Shown: positions 34,531-44,018 of the stretch, piece after piece | How the letters are laid out: the number at the start of each line of letters is the position of its first letter | Numbering within the stretch: position 1 is the first letter of the stretch | Assembly (NCBI RefSeq): GCF_030053135.1 | Contig: NZ_CP125651.1 | Coordinates: 186,001 to 250,000, forward strand | Reading direction: 5' to 3' | DNA: 64,000 nucleotides | Source of the DNA: Rhizobium sp. BT04 | Lineage (GTDB): Bacteria > Pseudomonadota > Alphaproteobacteria > Rhizobiales > Rhizobiaceae | Position numbers and translations under genes: made by a program | Notes under the pieces: generated by a model | Seen by the model: the letters and a program-made list of their open reading frames with translations, nothing else | What the model was told of the DNA's origin: nothing | Database searches by the model: none

Positions 34531-35025
34531 ATGGCCACAGAAAACGATGGTTTTAGTGAATTAGACCAGTTCGACAGAAAGATCCTCGCGGCTCTTGCCG
34601 AGGATGGCAGGCTGTCGATCACCGATCTCGCCGCACGCGTCGGTCTTTCGAAGACGCCCTGCCAACTCCGCTTCAAGCGCTTGATCAATGACGGCTATAT
34701 CGAAGGCTTCAAGGCCGTCCTCAACCCTGCGAAAATGCAGCTCGACCACATCGCCTTCGTCGAGGTGAAGCTCTCCGACACCCGCGAGGAAGCGCTCAAA
34801 AGCTTCAACGAGGCCATCAAGAAGATCAGGGAAGTCGAAGAGTGCCACATGATCGCCGGCAGGTTCGATTATCTCCTGAAAATCCGCACCCGCGACATCG
34901 GCCGCTACCGCCGCGTCCTCGGCGAGCGCATCTCGACGCTGCCCCACGTTGCCAACACCTCGACCAACGTCGCGATGGAAACGATCAAGGAAGGCTGGGA
35001 CAAGTTCGGTTCGAGTCTTTCGTGA
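34531..35025 (+). CDS. putR: PutR, Lrp/AsnC family activator of putA
   Basis: 164 residues. Winged helix [20 protein letters not shown] at 9-28 and [20 protein letters not shown] at 29-48, then an AsnC/RAM ligand domain ([20 protein letters not shown]). Divergent from putA with about 400 bases between, the standard alphaproteobacterial putR-putA layout in which PutR activates putA when proline is bound. The AT-rich segment 34436-34530 is the likely control region. Confidence 0.93.
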   Translation: MATENDGFSELDQFDRKILAALAEDGRLSITDLAARVGLSKTPCQLRFKRLINDGYIEGFKAVLNPAKMQLDHIAFVEVKLSDTREEALKSFNEAIKKIREVEECHMIAGRFDYLLKIRTRDIGRYRRVLGERISTLPHVANTSTNVAMETIKEGWDKFGSSLS

Positions 35026-35071
35026 ACCTGTTGCCGGCGACCGGCCGGAAGCAGTTCATCCACCTCTCGCT

Positions 35072-35431
35072 TTACGCCCGCGTGCAGTCGGTTTTCACCG
35101 GCACGCTTTTGCCGTACTCGTTCCACCACGCCGTCAACGCCTCCATCGTGGGGCCGAGGCCCCGCGCTTTTTTGCGTGATCTCATATTCGACGCGCGGGG
35201 GAACCTCGGCAAAGATGGTGCGGAATATCAGGCCGTCTGCTTCGAGCTCGCGCAGTTGCGCCGTCAGCATGTGCTGGGTGATGCCGGGAATCTCACCTCG
35301 CCAAAACGGTAGACGCGCTGATTGAGCAGCCACATGATCTCAAGCTTCCATTTGCCGGAAAGCAGCGCAAATGCGCGCCGCATCTCCTCATGCATATTGA
35401 TCTCGCCGTCGGCCATGGTCTGCTTTTCCAT
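35072..35431 (-). pseudogene. HxlR family regulator, disrupted by two frameshifts
   Basis: From the ATG at 35431 the first frame gives [37 protein letters not shown] and QRVYRFGE, an intact HxlR start. Near 35294 the frame is lost by a small deletion; the second frame continues [20 protein letters not shown] and [10 protein letters not shown]. At the six-T run 35168-35173 (six A on the coding strand) one extra base shifts it again, and the third frame ends [19 protein letters not shown] up to the TAA at 35072. With both shifts repaired a full-length regulator of about 120 residues appears. Either a recent pseudogene or, less likely, sequence error. Confidence 0.8.
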
Positions 35432-35438
35432 ACTAGCT

Positions 35439-35460
35439 GTAAGTAATTCATCCTACTTGC
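35439..35460. promoter_or_regulatory. Possible HxlR-type operator
   Basis: GTAAGTA and TACTTGC form an imperfect inverted repeat with an 8-base spacer, 7 bases upstream of the start of the broken HxlR gene. GTAAGT/ACTTAC half sites are typical for HxlR regulators. The site may be a relic of autoregulation. Confidence 0.35.
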
Positions 35461-35646
35461 AAATATAAATCTTAGACGGTCCGCATAGAACGCATCTGAC
35501 AAGGGTTCCATGTGCCGAAAATCTGAAATTGCTTCCTCCCAAGTATGAAAGAACCCAATAGAACCAATTTCCGCAATGGCCTATATCAGAACCAGAAAGC
35601 CGCGGCCGGCTTAAGCCAGCAGAGGCGCTCGACGAGGCGCCTCCGG

Positions 35647-36543
35647 CTATTCGATGATCTCGACGCAGAAATCTATAAAGGCCCTGACCTTAGTGGGAAC
35701 ATGCTGACGCGAGAGATAGAAGGCGTAGAGCGGGAATGTCTCGTCCGACCAGTCGGGAAAGAGGTTCACGAGCTGGCCATTGTTCAGATAATCCGCCATC
35801 CCGAGTGAGAAGACCTGCGCGATGCCTATCCCCGCAAGGCAGGTTGCCAAGGTCGTGCCGGCATCGTTGACTAAAATGCGGCTGCGGGTCTCGATCGAGA
35901 CGACCTCGTCACCGCACCGAAGCTCACATTCGAAAGGCCTTGCGGTCAGTGGGTCCTGGAACTGGATACAGGTATGCTCGCTCAAATCCTGTGGACGGCT
36001 CGGCCGACCATGTCGCTCGATGTAAGCGGGAGCCGCAATCGTGATCACGTGCGTCTGCATCAATAGGCGCGAAATAAGCGACCTCTGTGCAGGCTCGCCA
36101 AAGCGCACCGCGACGTCCATGCCATCAGCGACAAGATCACCGATCTCGTTTCGGGTGATGATCTCGATCTGGATATCCGGGTAACGATCGAGGAAGGCGC
36201 CGAGCCGCGGGCCGAGCACAAGGCGTGAGAAATATGGGTCGACATTGACTCGCAGCCGGCCACGCACCGCCTGTCTGGCGCCAACAGCTGTCTGCGCAGC
36301 CTCTTCGATGCCACTCAAGAGTGGGGCCACTTGTTCGTAGAACCGCGCACCATCATCGGTCAGCCGCATCGTGCGTGTTGTCCGGTCGAGGAGCCGCAGA
36401 CCGATCCGCCCCTCCAGTCGGGAAATGGCGCGGCTGACACCCGACGCCGACAGTCCCATTAGCTCCGCCGCCCGCGCGAAGCTCCCGCTCACGATAACGG
36501 CGGCCAGTACGCTCACGCCAGTCAATAGTCGTCCGTCAAACAT
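35647..36543 (-). CDS. LysR family transcriptional regulator
   Basis: 298 residues from the ATG at 36543; a GTG at 36570 in frame would add nine residues. Winged helix LLTGVSVLAAVIVSGSFARA to RAISRLEGRIGLRLLDRTTR at about 5-55, then an effector domain of the group that includes DNA-binding repressors of short-chain reductases (GDLVADGMDVAVRFGEP). Divergent from the NmrA-like reductase gene 129 bases away, which it probably regulates. Confidence 0.9.
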   Translation of the reverse strand: MFDGRLLTGVSVLAAVIVSGSFARAAELMGLSASGVSRAISRLEGRIGLRLLDRTTRTMRLTDDGARFYEQVAPLLSGIEEAAQTAVGARQAVRGRLRVNVDPYFSRLVLGPRLGAFLDRYPDIQIEIITRNEIGDLVADGMDVAVRFGEPAQRSLISRLLMQTHVITIAAPAYIERHGRPSRPQDLSEHTCIQFQDPLTARPFECELRCGDEVVSIETRSRILVNDAGTTLATCLAGIGIAQVFSLGMADYLNNGQLVNLFPDWSDETFPLYAFYLSRQHVPTKVRAFIDFCVEIIE

Positions 36544-36672
36544 CGCATATCCGTGATTTTTAGTCACCAATCATGTGACAGAAGCGCGCTTCAGTCAAAG
36601 GCTGCCAAAGGACATGATCAGCATAACAAGCCGCCAACATGCTGGCGGCGGAGGCAGCAAAGGAGTCTAGCC

Positions 36673-37530
36673 ATGTTTGTGATCACCGGCGTAACAGGCC
36701 AAGTCGGAGGCATTGTCGCCGCGCGTCTGCTGGAGGCGGGGGTGCCGATACGCGCCGTCGCGCGCAATGCGGAGAAAGCAGCGGAATGGAAGGACAAAGG
36801 CGCGGAACTGGCCTTGGCCGAGATGACCGACGCCGATGCGCTTACCAAGGCTTTCGCCGGCGCCGACGGTATCTTTCTGTTAATCCCGCCGACCTTCGAT
36901 CCGACTCCCGGCTTTGCGGAAGTGCGTGCTGTCATTGCGGCCCTGAAGACCGCGCTTCTTTCGTCCCGTCCTGCCAAGATCGTTTGCCTCTCCACCATCG
37001 GCGCGCAGGCCAGAGAACCCAACCTCTTGAGCCAGCTCGGTCTCGTTGAACAGAAGTTATCTGCTTTGCCAATGCCGATCGCCTTTCTGCGTGCCGGCTG
37101 GTTCATGGAGAACACGGCCTGGGATATCGCGCCGGCGCGCGAGACCTGCGTCCTCTCGAGTTTCCTGCAGCCGCTCGATCAGCCCTATCCGATGGTTTCT
37201 GTCTTCGACGTCGGAGCCAAGGCGGCAGAACTGCTGCAGCACGAGTGGGTGGGCAAGCAGGTCATCGAGTTGATGGGGCCAGAGGGCGTCACGCCCAACG
37301 ATATCGCCGCTGTCCTCTCGTCCATCCTCGGCAAACCCGTCCGCGCGGTGCCGGTGGCCCGCGACACCTGGGAGCAGATTTTCACCGACCAAAGCATGCA
37401 AAACCCCCTCCCGCGGATGCGCATGATCGATGGCTTCAACGAAGGCTGGATCCGGTTCGAGGGTGAGCCGGTGAAGGGCACGACCACACTGGACACAGCA
37501 ATGGGCCGCCTGATTAGCACCGGCCGATAA
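36673..37530 (+). CDS. NmrA-like NAD(P)-binding oxidoreductase (atypical SDR)
   Basis: 285 residues; ATG preceded by AAGGAGTCTAGCC. Nucleotide-binding MFVITGVTGQVGGIVAARLL at 1-20, RPAKIVCLSTIGAQA near 95-110, and MPIAFLRAGWFMENTAWDI near 135-150. This branch (QOR2/NmrA-like) lacks the classical SDR Tyr-Lys pair in the usual place and includes quinone reductases and redox sensors. It stands alone between a divergent LysR gene and a hairpin, so it is a single-gene transcription unit. Confidence 0.85.
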   Translation: MFVITGVTGQVGGIVAARLLEAGVPIRAVARNAEKAAEWKDKGAELALAEMTDADALTKAFAGADGIFLLIPPTFDPTPGFAEVRAVIAALKTALLSSRPAKIVCLSTIGAQAREPNLLSQLGLVEQKLSALPMPIAFLRAGWFMENTAWDIAPARETCVLSSFLQPLDQPYPMVSVFDVGAKAAELLQHEWVGKQVIELMGPEGVTPNDIAAVLSSILGKPVRAVPVARDTWEQIFTDQSMQNPLPRMRMIDGFNEGWIRFEGEPVKGTTTLDTAMGRLISTGR

Positions 37531-37540
37531 ACAGCTGAAG

Positions 37541-37566
37541 GGCCGTGGCGGAGAGCAGCCACGGCC
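37541..37566 (+). terminator. Hairpin downstream of the NmrA-like gene
   Basis: Perfect 9-bp arms GGCCGTGGC and GCCACGGCC around an 8-base loop, 10 bases after the stop codon. No T-run follows, so termination strength is uncertain. Confidence 0.6.
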
Positions 37567-37951
37567 TCCAATGCAACCTATAATAGAATAAACCTTTGTT
37601 GAACTAAGGGGCTACCGAAAATACCGGATTGGACGGCAGCCTATTTCAAACTCTTAGGAGATAGCTTCCCACGCCCTTGGACGGTGGAGACGACACTTCG
37701 AGCCTCTGCCCGATAAGCGTCTGTTCCGGCTCAGGAGAATTCGTGGGAAATGCTTCCGGCACCGAGGCCGAGAGTCGCTTGTGTCATCTCGGCGGCGGCG
37801 CAATCATCGAGTGCGCCCGGTAACACCCTTCGGTAACCGTCGATGAGCAAGGGGCGCAGCATGTTGCGCCCCGTTCCAGCGGACCCTGGCGCAGCGAGAC
37901 CTTGGTGACCGAGTAGACACTGACGGCAAGCCCTTCGAGCCAACATGCGGC
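37567..37951. other. 385-base gap without a recognised gene
   Basis: A minus-strand frame of 71 codons (37731-37946) is open, but its sequence (LIDGYRRVLPGALDDCAAAE) matches nothing I know and it has no ribosome-binding site. I see no repeat or promoter that I can support. Possibly decayed coding DNA. Confidence 0.3.
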
Positions 37952-38989
37952 CTATTGCAGTTTTTGAATTTCACAGTAGACAATGCTGCGGTTCGAGCCG
38001 GACCAAACAGACACCTTCACATCCGCCCCGGTCACGCTTTCACCGGCGATCAAGCCCATCTCTCGTTCTGACCGCAACAGCAGCGCCCAGTTCATAAATG
38101 TCTCCATATAGCCATCGACGTCCGTCTCCGGAGAGAAGTTGGCGAATAGGAATGTGCCGCCAGGCTTAAGCATGCTGACGCACTTCTTGGTCAGCTTTAC
38201 CGCTACGGCGTTCGGCAAATAGTCATAGAGACCCGCGGCATAAACGAAATCGAACATTCCCAGCGCATGTCTTCCACCGATCAGAGACTTGACCGAACCG
38301 TTCACCGCCTGGACGGACGTGCCGGCGAAATCGCGGGCGACGGTTCCAACGCTCATCGGGTCTTGATCCAAAGCTACCCAGCGTCCGATCGCGCCTGCGC
38401 CGAGCGCGCGCGACAAAGGCCCCTCACGAAGATGCCCGGCGGCGATGGCGAGGATTTCGGTGGAACCAGGCCGGACCGAAGCGATTTCGTCAACGCGGCG
38501 AGCCAGAATGTCTCGACGCTCCCTTACCGCGACGGATGACGAAGCATTTCGAGTATAGGCGTAGATCGAACGTCCTAAGTTGCTCGATGATGCGACTGCG
38601 TTCTCGATTTCAGGTCGGCCGTAGATGAAGTCGAGAAGACGTGCGTCGCCAGAATAGCCGCGCGGCTTTTCGAAAGACCAGCGGGTCAATGGATCTTGAT
38701 GAAGATAGTGAGCAACCGGATGAGATTGCGCGATCGGAACGATGACGTCCCACACCTCCGGATGAAAGCGCCGCCGTATCTGATGCAAGGCGCCGGTAAG
38801 ACGCTCGATGATCGCATGAGGCTCGACGCCGGATTTGAACTGACGGATCGACACGTCAAGGCTGAGAGCAAGCTCGGCTCTGGCAACCATAAGGTGTCCT
38901 TGATCTGGGGCCGCAACCCTCCTTGCCGCCCGACGAATTTCACCTGGCGCAACAAGACTTTCACCGTCCAAGACCAGGCTTTGTTCCAT
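37952..38989 (-). CDS. Class I SAM-dependent methyltransferase, PhcB-like
   Basis: 345 residues; AAAGGGG lies about 9 bases before the ATG. A conserved middle block, RFHPEVWDVIVPIAQSHPVA then DPLTRWSFEKPRGYSGDARL, is the signature of the methyltransferases annotated as 3-hydroxypalmitate methyl ester (extracellular factor) synthases related to PhcB. The SAM-binding part follows at about 175-290 (GSTEILAIAAGHLREGPLSR; MFDFVYAAGLYDYLP). The family may methylate fatty-acid-type signals, but rhizobial members are uncharacterised. Divergent from a GGDEF-EAL gene 180 bases away. Confidence 0.7.
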   Translation of the reverse strand: MEQSLVLDGESLVAPGEIRRAARRVAAPDQGHLMVARAELALSLDVSIRQFKSGVEPHAIIERLTGALHQIRRRFHPEVWDVIVPIAQSHPVAHYLHQDPLTRWSFEKPRGYSGDARLLDFIYGRPEIENAVASSSNLGRSIYAYTRNASSSVAVRERRDILARRVDEIASVRPGSTEILAIAAGHLREGPLSRALGAGAIGRWVALDQDPMSVGTVARDFAGTSVQAVNGSVKSLIGGRHALGMFDFVYAAGLYDYLPNAVAVKLTKKCVSMLKPGGTFLFANFSPETDVDGYMETFMNWALLLRSEREMGLIAGESVTGADVKVSVWSGSNRSIVYCEIQKLQ

Positions 38990-39169
38990 TTCGAGACCCC
39001 TTTGACATGGCGTTAAGCATAATCAACCTCGAAATAGGATGCGACTAGAATCTACACGGGATAAGGGTATTTCTACTATTGCGGGTCAGATGCCACCCCT
39101 CTAACAAAGCTAAGCAATAAGACAAACCGGTTGCAGGTTGCCGAACGTGATTTTGGAGGGCGCCGAAGT

Positions 39170-41164
39170 ATGGCTTACTTTTCAACTTACTTGAGATCGT
39201 TGTCAGACCGGTGTCGTTGCATGATCGCGGCTTACGCTAATGTCCAGCGCGACGAACCCACCGCCAGCTTTTCATTTGCCGAGGCCCTTAAGTCTCTGAA
39301 AACTGAAAATGATGCTATCCGAAGGCGGAGCTCACGGCATGGTCTTTGGATGGCAGTCGCCGTTTATGTAGCCTTCGCACTTCCCGACCGATGGCTGATC
39401 CCCGATGTTGCCCCTGTGACGATCGCCGTGCGATTCGTCGTTGCAACGATCGCTCTGCTGGCGTTCGAAATCTTGCGCCTGGCAAAAGCGAAAACCGTCT
39501 GGCTTGACATCACATGCGCCGCCGCACTGCTTGTGGGCTACGTTGGCTGGCTTTACCCGGCGATTGCCACTGGCGACGTCACCGCCATGTCATACTACAT
39601 GATATTCGGCGCCATCTTCATGATGGGCGCCAACCTCTTTTTCAGTTTCCCGTTTCGGCTTTCGGTGATCACCTCGGGCCTCGTTCTCTGCGCATTTTTT
39701 ATTACGATCGAGGCATCATTTCCTTCGAGCCAAACCTACAAGCTTGCCTTCGGGCTGTTCTACATTTCGTGCTTTGTCTTCACGTCCTTCGTCAATTGGC
39801 GATTGAACGTGGAGCGTCGAAACGTGTTGTTGAACGCCGCGGAGGCTCGCCACCAGCACTGGGAAGCGTCCGAGCGCGGAAGGTCGCTGCTCGAGCTTTC
39901 ACATACCGATTACCTGACAGGCATCAGCAACAGACGCGCGCTGGATCGGCGGCTCGACGAATGCTGGGCCGCCTGGAAAGACGAACGCCGCGACTTCTCG
40001 GTGTTCCTCATCGACGTCGACTTTTTCAAACGCTTCAATGATCGCTACGGGCATCTGGAAGGAGACCGATGCCTGACTGTCATCGCCAATGCACTGAAGG
40101 CGGTTGTAGAGTCGTCCGATGGCATGATCGGCAGGTATGGTGGCGAGGAGTTTATCGTGGTCATGCCGGCTGCCCTCCCCAAGGCCGCGATCTCTCTCGC
40201 CGAGAAGATCAGAATGGAAGTCGAGTCTCTTGCGATTGCTCACGACGAGCGACCAGATGATGTGTCGATTGTAACCGTCAGCATCGGCGTCGCCTTCACC
40301 CGCGAGAAAGTTGGAGAGAAAGTTGAACGAATAGTACGTGAAGCCGACCTCGCTCTCTACAATGCCAAAGCAAGTGGCCGAAACTGCATTCGTAGTTTTG
40401 ATCCGTTATTGCCTCGCCCTGATGACTATGCTGGTAAACTCGTCCCGCTGCTGGCGGCCGCCATCGATCGCAAACTGGTCTCGCTCGTATACCAACCGAT
40501 CTTCGACGTGAACGGGCAAGCAAGAGCCGTCGAGGCTTTGATGCGCCTGAGGATGCCGGACGGCACCGCGGTTTCGCCGAAGACATTCATTCCGGTCGCA
40601 GAACGAAGTGGCGCTATCCTCGAACTGGGCAGGTGGGCGATCGAGACGGCATGCCGTGATATACTGATGACCGATCGCATGGCTACCGTCAGCGTCAACG
40701 TGTCGCCAATACAACTGCGTTCTCCCGGCTTTGCTGCCAGTGTCGCTGATATCCTTGCTCGGTGCGGGGTCTGCGGGTCGCGTCTAGCCCTGGAGGTCAC
40801 TGAGGGCCTGGACATGGATATGCAGTCGGAGGTGCTTAAATGCATTGCCGATCTCAGGGCACTCGGCGTCGAGATCTGGCTTGACGACTTCGGCTGCGGC
40901 TTCGCGGGCCTCTCTTGGCTGAGGGCAATCGAATTCCAGACGGTCAAGGTCGATAGAACCTTCCTGCACGACTGCTCGAACCCACGCGGATTGACGATGC
41001 TTCAGGACATGATTGCTCTCATCCGCAATCGTGGGAATACGATCTTGGTGGAAGGCGTCGAAACAGCAGCACAATTTTCCCTTCTCAAGGATCTTCGCAT
41101 CGACCGCGTCCAGGGCTTTCATATGGGAATGCCGGTTAGCGCTGAACTTCTGAGCGCGGCATAA
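39170..41164 (+). CDS. Membrane-bound GGDEF-EAL protein (cyclic di-GMP turnover)
   Basis: 664 residues from the ATG at 39170, which has GGAGGG 9 bases upstream. An N-terminal region with about five or six membrane helices (roughly 60-210) precedes a GGDEF domain with RYGGEEF at 324-328 and an EAL domain with VEALMRL at 454-460. The EAL catalytic set is complete (VSVNVSPIQL, LEVTEGL, DDFGCGFAGL, VKVDR, VEGVET, QGFHMGMP). No RxxD inhibition site is present before GGEEF. Both activities are therefore possible. The membrane part probably senses a signal. It is divergent from a PhcB-like methyltransferase. Confidence 0.92.
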   Translation: MAYFSTYLRSLSDRCRCMIAAYANVQRDEPTASFSFAEALKSLKTENDAIRRRSSRHGLWMAVAVYVAFALPDRWLIPDVAPVTIAVRFVVATIALLAFEILRLAKAKTVWLDITCAAALLVGYVGWLYPAIATGDVTAMSYYMIFGAIFMMGANLFFSFPFRLSVITSGLVLCAFFITIEASFPSSQTYKLAFGLFYISCFVFTSFVNWRLNVERRNVLLNAAEARHQHWEASERGRSLLELSHTDYLTGISNRRALDRRLDECWAAWKDERRDFSVFLIDVDFFKRFNDRYGHLEGDRCLTVIANALKAVVESSDGMIGRYGGEEFIVVMPAALPKAAISLAEKIRMEVESLAIAHDERPDDVSIVTVSIGVAFTREKVGEKVERIVREADLALYNAKASGRNCIRSFDPLLPRPDDYAGKLVPLLAAAIDRKLVSLVYQPIFDVNGQARAVEALMRLRMPDGTAVSPKTFIPVAERSGAILELGRWAIETACRDILMTDRMATVSVNVSPIQLRSPGFAASVADILARCGVCGSRLALEVTEGLDMDMQSEVLKCIADLRALGVEIWLDDFGCGFAGLSWLRAIEFQTVKVDRTFLHDCSNPRGLTMLQDMIALIRNRGNTILVEGVETAAQFSLLKDLRIDRVQGFHMGMPVSAELLSAA

Positions 41165-41345
41165 CTCGGCCTCAAGATTTCCAGATGGCTCAGCGCGAAA
41201 GCAATTGGAGCCATTTCGACAAGGGCTGCGCCACCATTTTCGGAACTCTTGCTTTTAAACGGATCACGCCGTCTGATGCAGCGAGGCAACGGATCGCTGA
41301 AGGCATACAATATTCGGCGGTTGAACCTGAGGAATGAGGAGCAGG

Positions 41346-42998
41346 ATGGATCACGCCAATAGCCCGCGAACATCGGCGCGCGAAGAGAGCGAGGCGCGCA
41401 GGCTTCAATATCTGACCTGGGAACACATCGTGGCGGACCTCCGTCACCCAGCTCATCTGGCCCGCAAGGCAGAACTCAGGCAATCATGCGATGCACGCTT
41501 GGCTGAGTCTTCCTACATTGCCGAGGATGCGGCAATTTTCACGGAAAGCCTGACGATGGGCGAACGGTCCTGGATTGCCGGGCATGCCCTCGTCCGCGGC
41601 CACGTGATCCTCGGTGACGATTGCACCATCAATCCCTATGCCTGTGTGTCCGGCACGGTGACGTGCGGCAATGGCGTGCGGATCGCGTCGCATGCATCGA
41701 TCGTCGGCTTCAATCATGGTTTTGATGATCCTGATATTCCCATACACCGCCAAGGCGTCATCAGCCTCGGCATCACGATCGGCGACGATGTCTGGATCGG
41801 CGCCAATTGCGTGATCCTCGATGGCGCCACGATTGGCACTGGTGCGGTGATCGCCGCCGGAGCGGTCGTCACGGGAGACATTCCCGCCCTGTCGATTGCC
41901 GGCGGCGTACCGGCGAGGGTGCTGCGGAGTCGCGGCACAGCGGGCGGGAAATCCGGCACTGGCGACATCGAAGATCAATTGGTCAGGCTCGGTCAGAAGG
42001 CGAAAGAGCAATGGCCTGATATCCTTGCACGCTGGAAAACGCAGGGAGCCTATGAATCGTTGGAAGCAGACGGCATCAGCCGACCGGCGATCCGGCATCT
42101 CTGCGATGCAATCGAGATTGCTGCCGGCTTCGGCCATCTGCCGCCCGACCTCGATGCGCCGCAGACCGTCGAGCGTCTCCAAGGTCTGCAGGACCAAGAG
42201 ACCGGCCTTTTCCCGGAAGAGCATGCGCGAGAGCACGGGAGGGCCTTGAGAGATGATCCAAAGGCGCTCTATAACGTCCTTGCGGTTGGGTATGCGCTTG
42301 AACTGCTTGGTTCCGCTCCACGGCAACCTGTCCATGCGGTCGCGCTCGACGCCGGAGAGCTGGATGAATGGCTGAGCGCCCTGCCCTGGTCGACCCGGGC
42401 GTGGCACGCCGGAAGCGTGGTCGATGCGATCGGAACCGCCATCTACTTCAATGCGCGGTATTTCGGCATCAGGGGGCCGCGGCAAGCGCTGTTCGAGTGG
42501 CTGAGCCGCAATGCCAACAGCGTCTCGGGCCTCTGGGGCGAGCCCGCAGCGCTGGAAGGATGGCTCCAGCCGGTGAATGGTTTTTATCGTTTGACGCGCG
42601 GCACCTACGCCCAGTTCGGCGTGGCACTTCCGCACCCGCACGCCTCACTCGAAACGGTTCACCTGAATTATCGCAACCACAAGGGCTTCGTTGCCGAGAA
42701 ATACAATGCGTGCAACCTGCTCGATACGATCCATCCTCTGCTGCTGATTGCCCGGCAGACTGATTACAGGCGGGCCGACGGAGAAGCGATCGCTCGCAAT
42801 CTCATCTCAAGGGCTCGGGACAGATGGCGGGATGGCGAGGGATTCCCGTTCGCCGACGGTGGTGAGCCGAGCCTGCAGGGGACGGAAATGTGGCTTTCCG
42901 TCATTCATCTAGCGGCCGATTTCCTGGGCTTGTCGGATCGGTTTGATTTCCTCCCGAAAGGCGTTCACCGGACGGCAACGCCCGGGCTGGGTTTATGA
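41346..42998 (+). CDS. Hexapeptide-repeat acyltransferase fused to a large helical C-terminal domain
   Basis: 550 residues; the ATG at 41346 follows GAGGAGCAG. Residues about 55-200 are a left-handed beta-helix acetyltransferase (DDCTINPYACVSGTV; SIVGFNHGF with the catalytic His; GDDVWIGANCVILDGATIG; IAGGVPARVL). Residues about 215-550 form a helical domain (PDLDAPQTVERLQGLQDQET; AWHAGSVVDAIGTAIYFNAR; EKYNACNLLDTIHPLLLI) that resembles alpha/alpha-barrel carbohydrate-active folds. It probably acetylates a sugar or other hydroxyl compound. The role of the C-terminal half is unknown; the fusion is uncommon. Confidence 0.78.
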   Translation: MDHANSPRTSAREESEARRLQYLTWEHIVADLRHPAHLARKAELRQSCDARLAESSYIAEDAAIFTESLTMGERSWIAGHALVRGHVILGDDCTINPYACVSGTVTCGNGVRIASHASIVGFNHGFDDPDIPIHRQGVISLGITIGDDVWIGANCVILDGATIGTGAVIAAGAVVTGDIPALSIAGGVPARVLRSRGTAGGKSGTGDIEDQLVRLGQKAKEQWPDILARWKTQGAYESLEADGISRPAIRHLCDAIEIAAGFGHLPPDLDAPQTVERLQGLQDQETGLFPEEHAREHGRALRDDPKALYNVLAVGYALELLGSAPRQPVHAVALDAGELDEWLSALPWSTRAWHAGSVVDAIGTAIYFNARYFGIRGPRQALFEWLSRNANSVSGLWGEPAALEGWLQPVNGFYRLTRGTYAQFGVALPHPHASLETVHLNYRNHKGFVAEKYNACNLLDTIHPLLLIARQTDYRRADGEAIARNLISRARDRWRDGEGFPFADGGEPSLQGTEMWLSVIHLAADFLGLSDRFDFLPKGVHRTATPGLGL

Positions 42999-43020
42999 TT
43001 ATGACTGTGCGAGCAGCGGC

Positions 43021-43908
43021 TTAACCGTGCAGGGATGCCGTCAGCCAGGCGGCGGCAAGGTCGCGGGCGTTGCTTCGCTTGGCTTTGACGGGCACGATGA
43101 CGTTGTAACGATCTTCCGCGGCAAGCTCGCTTTCCTCGGCGCGCACCAATGTTCCGTCCTCGAGAAAGGTGCCGATGAGCATGCGCCATCCCAAGGCAAT
43201 CCCCTGCCCGGCGCGCGCGGCAGCGATGGTCTCGGTATAATGGCTGAGCCGAAGCGATGGCTTGACCTCGATATTGGCGCCGGTCAGGGCAACCCATTGC
43301 GACCAGCTATACCAGGAACGATCGACAACATCCGTTTCGATGAATTCGTCAGCCGAGCCGAGCGGACCATCTCCCCGACGCCGGAGATAGTCTGGAGAGC
43401 AGACCGGGGAAATGACGTCGCCGCGCGAGGCGATGACCGTCCCGTCGCTGAAGGGAGGCAGGCCGTAGCGGATCGCCACATCGACCTCTCCGCCGTCCAG
43501 GGCAATCGGGCTGTCCTGGGATATCACCCGAACCAGAATGCCGGGATTGGCCCGGCGGAATTCGGCCAGCCGCGGCAGCAGCCAGAAGGAAGAGAATGCA
43601 ACGGTCGCCCCGATCGTCACCACGTCCTGGCTGCGCGACCGGATCGCCTCCACGCTTTCGGCGATATCGGCAAGGCTCTTCGCCAGCGTTGCGCCGAGGC
43701 TGATGCATGCCGCCGTCGGCTCGATCGCCCGGTGCTTGCGCACGAATAGGGGCTGGCCGAGCTCCTCCTCCAGCGAGGCAATCTGCCTGCTGACCGCCGC
43801 TTGGGTGACGCCGAGCTCCGTCGCCGCCAGGGTGAAGCTTTTCCTGCGCAGCACGGCCTCCAGTGTCACCAGCGCGGTCAGCGACGGAAGCCGTCTTCGA
43901 AATTGCAT
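43021..43908 (-). CDS. LysR family regulator (GcvA-like), divergent from the Rieske gene
   Basis: 295 residues. HTH LPSLTALVTLEAVLRRKSFT to VSRQIASLEEELGQPLFVRK at 8-55, GcvA-type effector domain (VDVAIRYGLPPFSDGTVIAS; LAAAWLTASL at the end). Its start is 110 bases from the divergent Rieske oxygenase gene, and the pair CATGAGAA (43925) / TTCTCATG (44014) brackets the intergenic region. It is the likely activator of the demethylase genes. Convergent with the acyltransferase gene. Confidence 0.9.
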   Translation of the reverse strand: MQFRRRLPSLTALVTLEAVLRRKSFTLAATELGVTQAAVSRQIASLEEELGQPLFVRKHRAIEPTAACISLGATLAKSLADIAESVEAIRSRSQDVVTIGATVAFSSFWLLPRLAEFRRANPGILVRVISQDSPIALDGGEVDVAIRYGLPPFSDGTVIASRGDVISPVCSPDYLRRRGDGPLGSADEFIETDVVDRSWYSWSQWVALTGANIEVKPSLRLSHYTETIAAARAGQGIALGWRMLIGTFLEDGTLVRAEESELAAEDRYNVIVPVKAKRSNARDLAAAWLTASLHG

Positions 43909-44018
43909 CTCAGAACCCTTTTCACATGAGAAAAGATTATGCGAACGTGATTTTTTATGCCGTTGAAAGCCCCACGCTGCAAGCGCAATCTAGGGAAACT
44001 CTCACATAAGAGGTTCTC

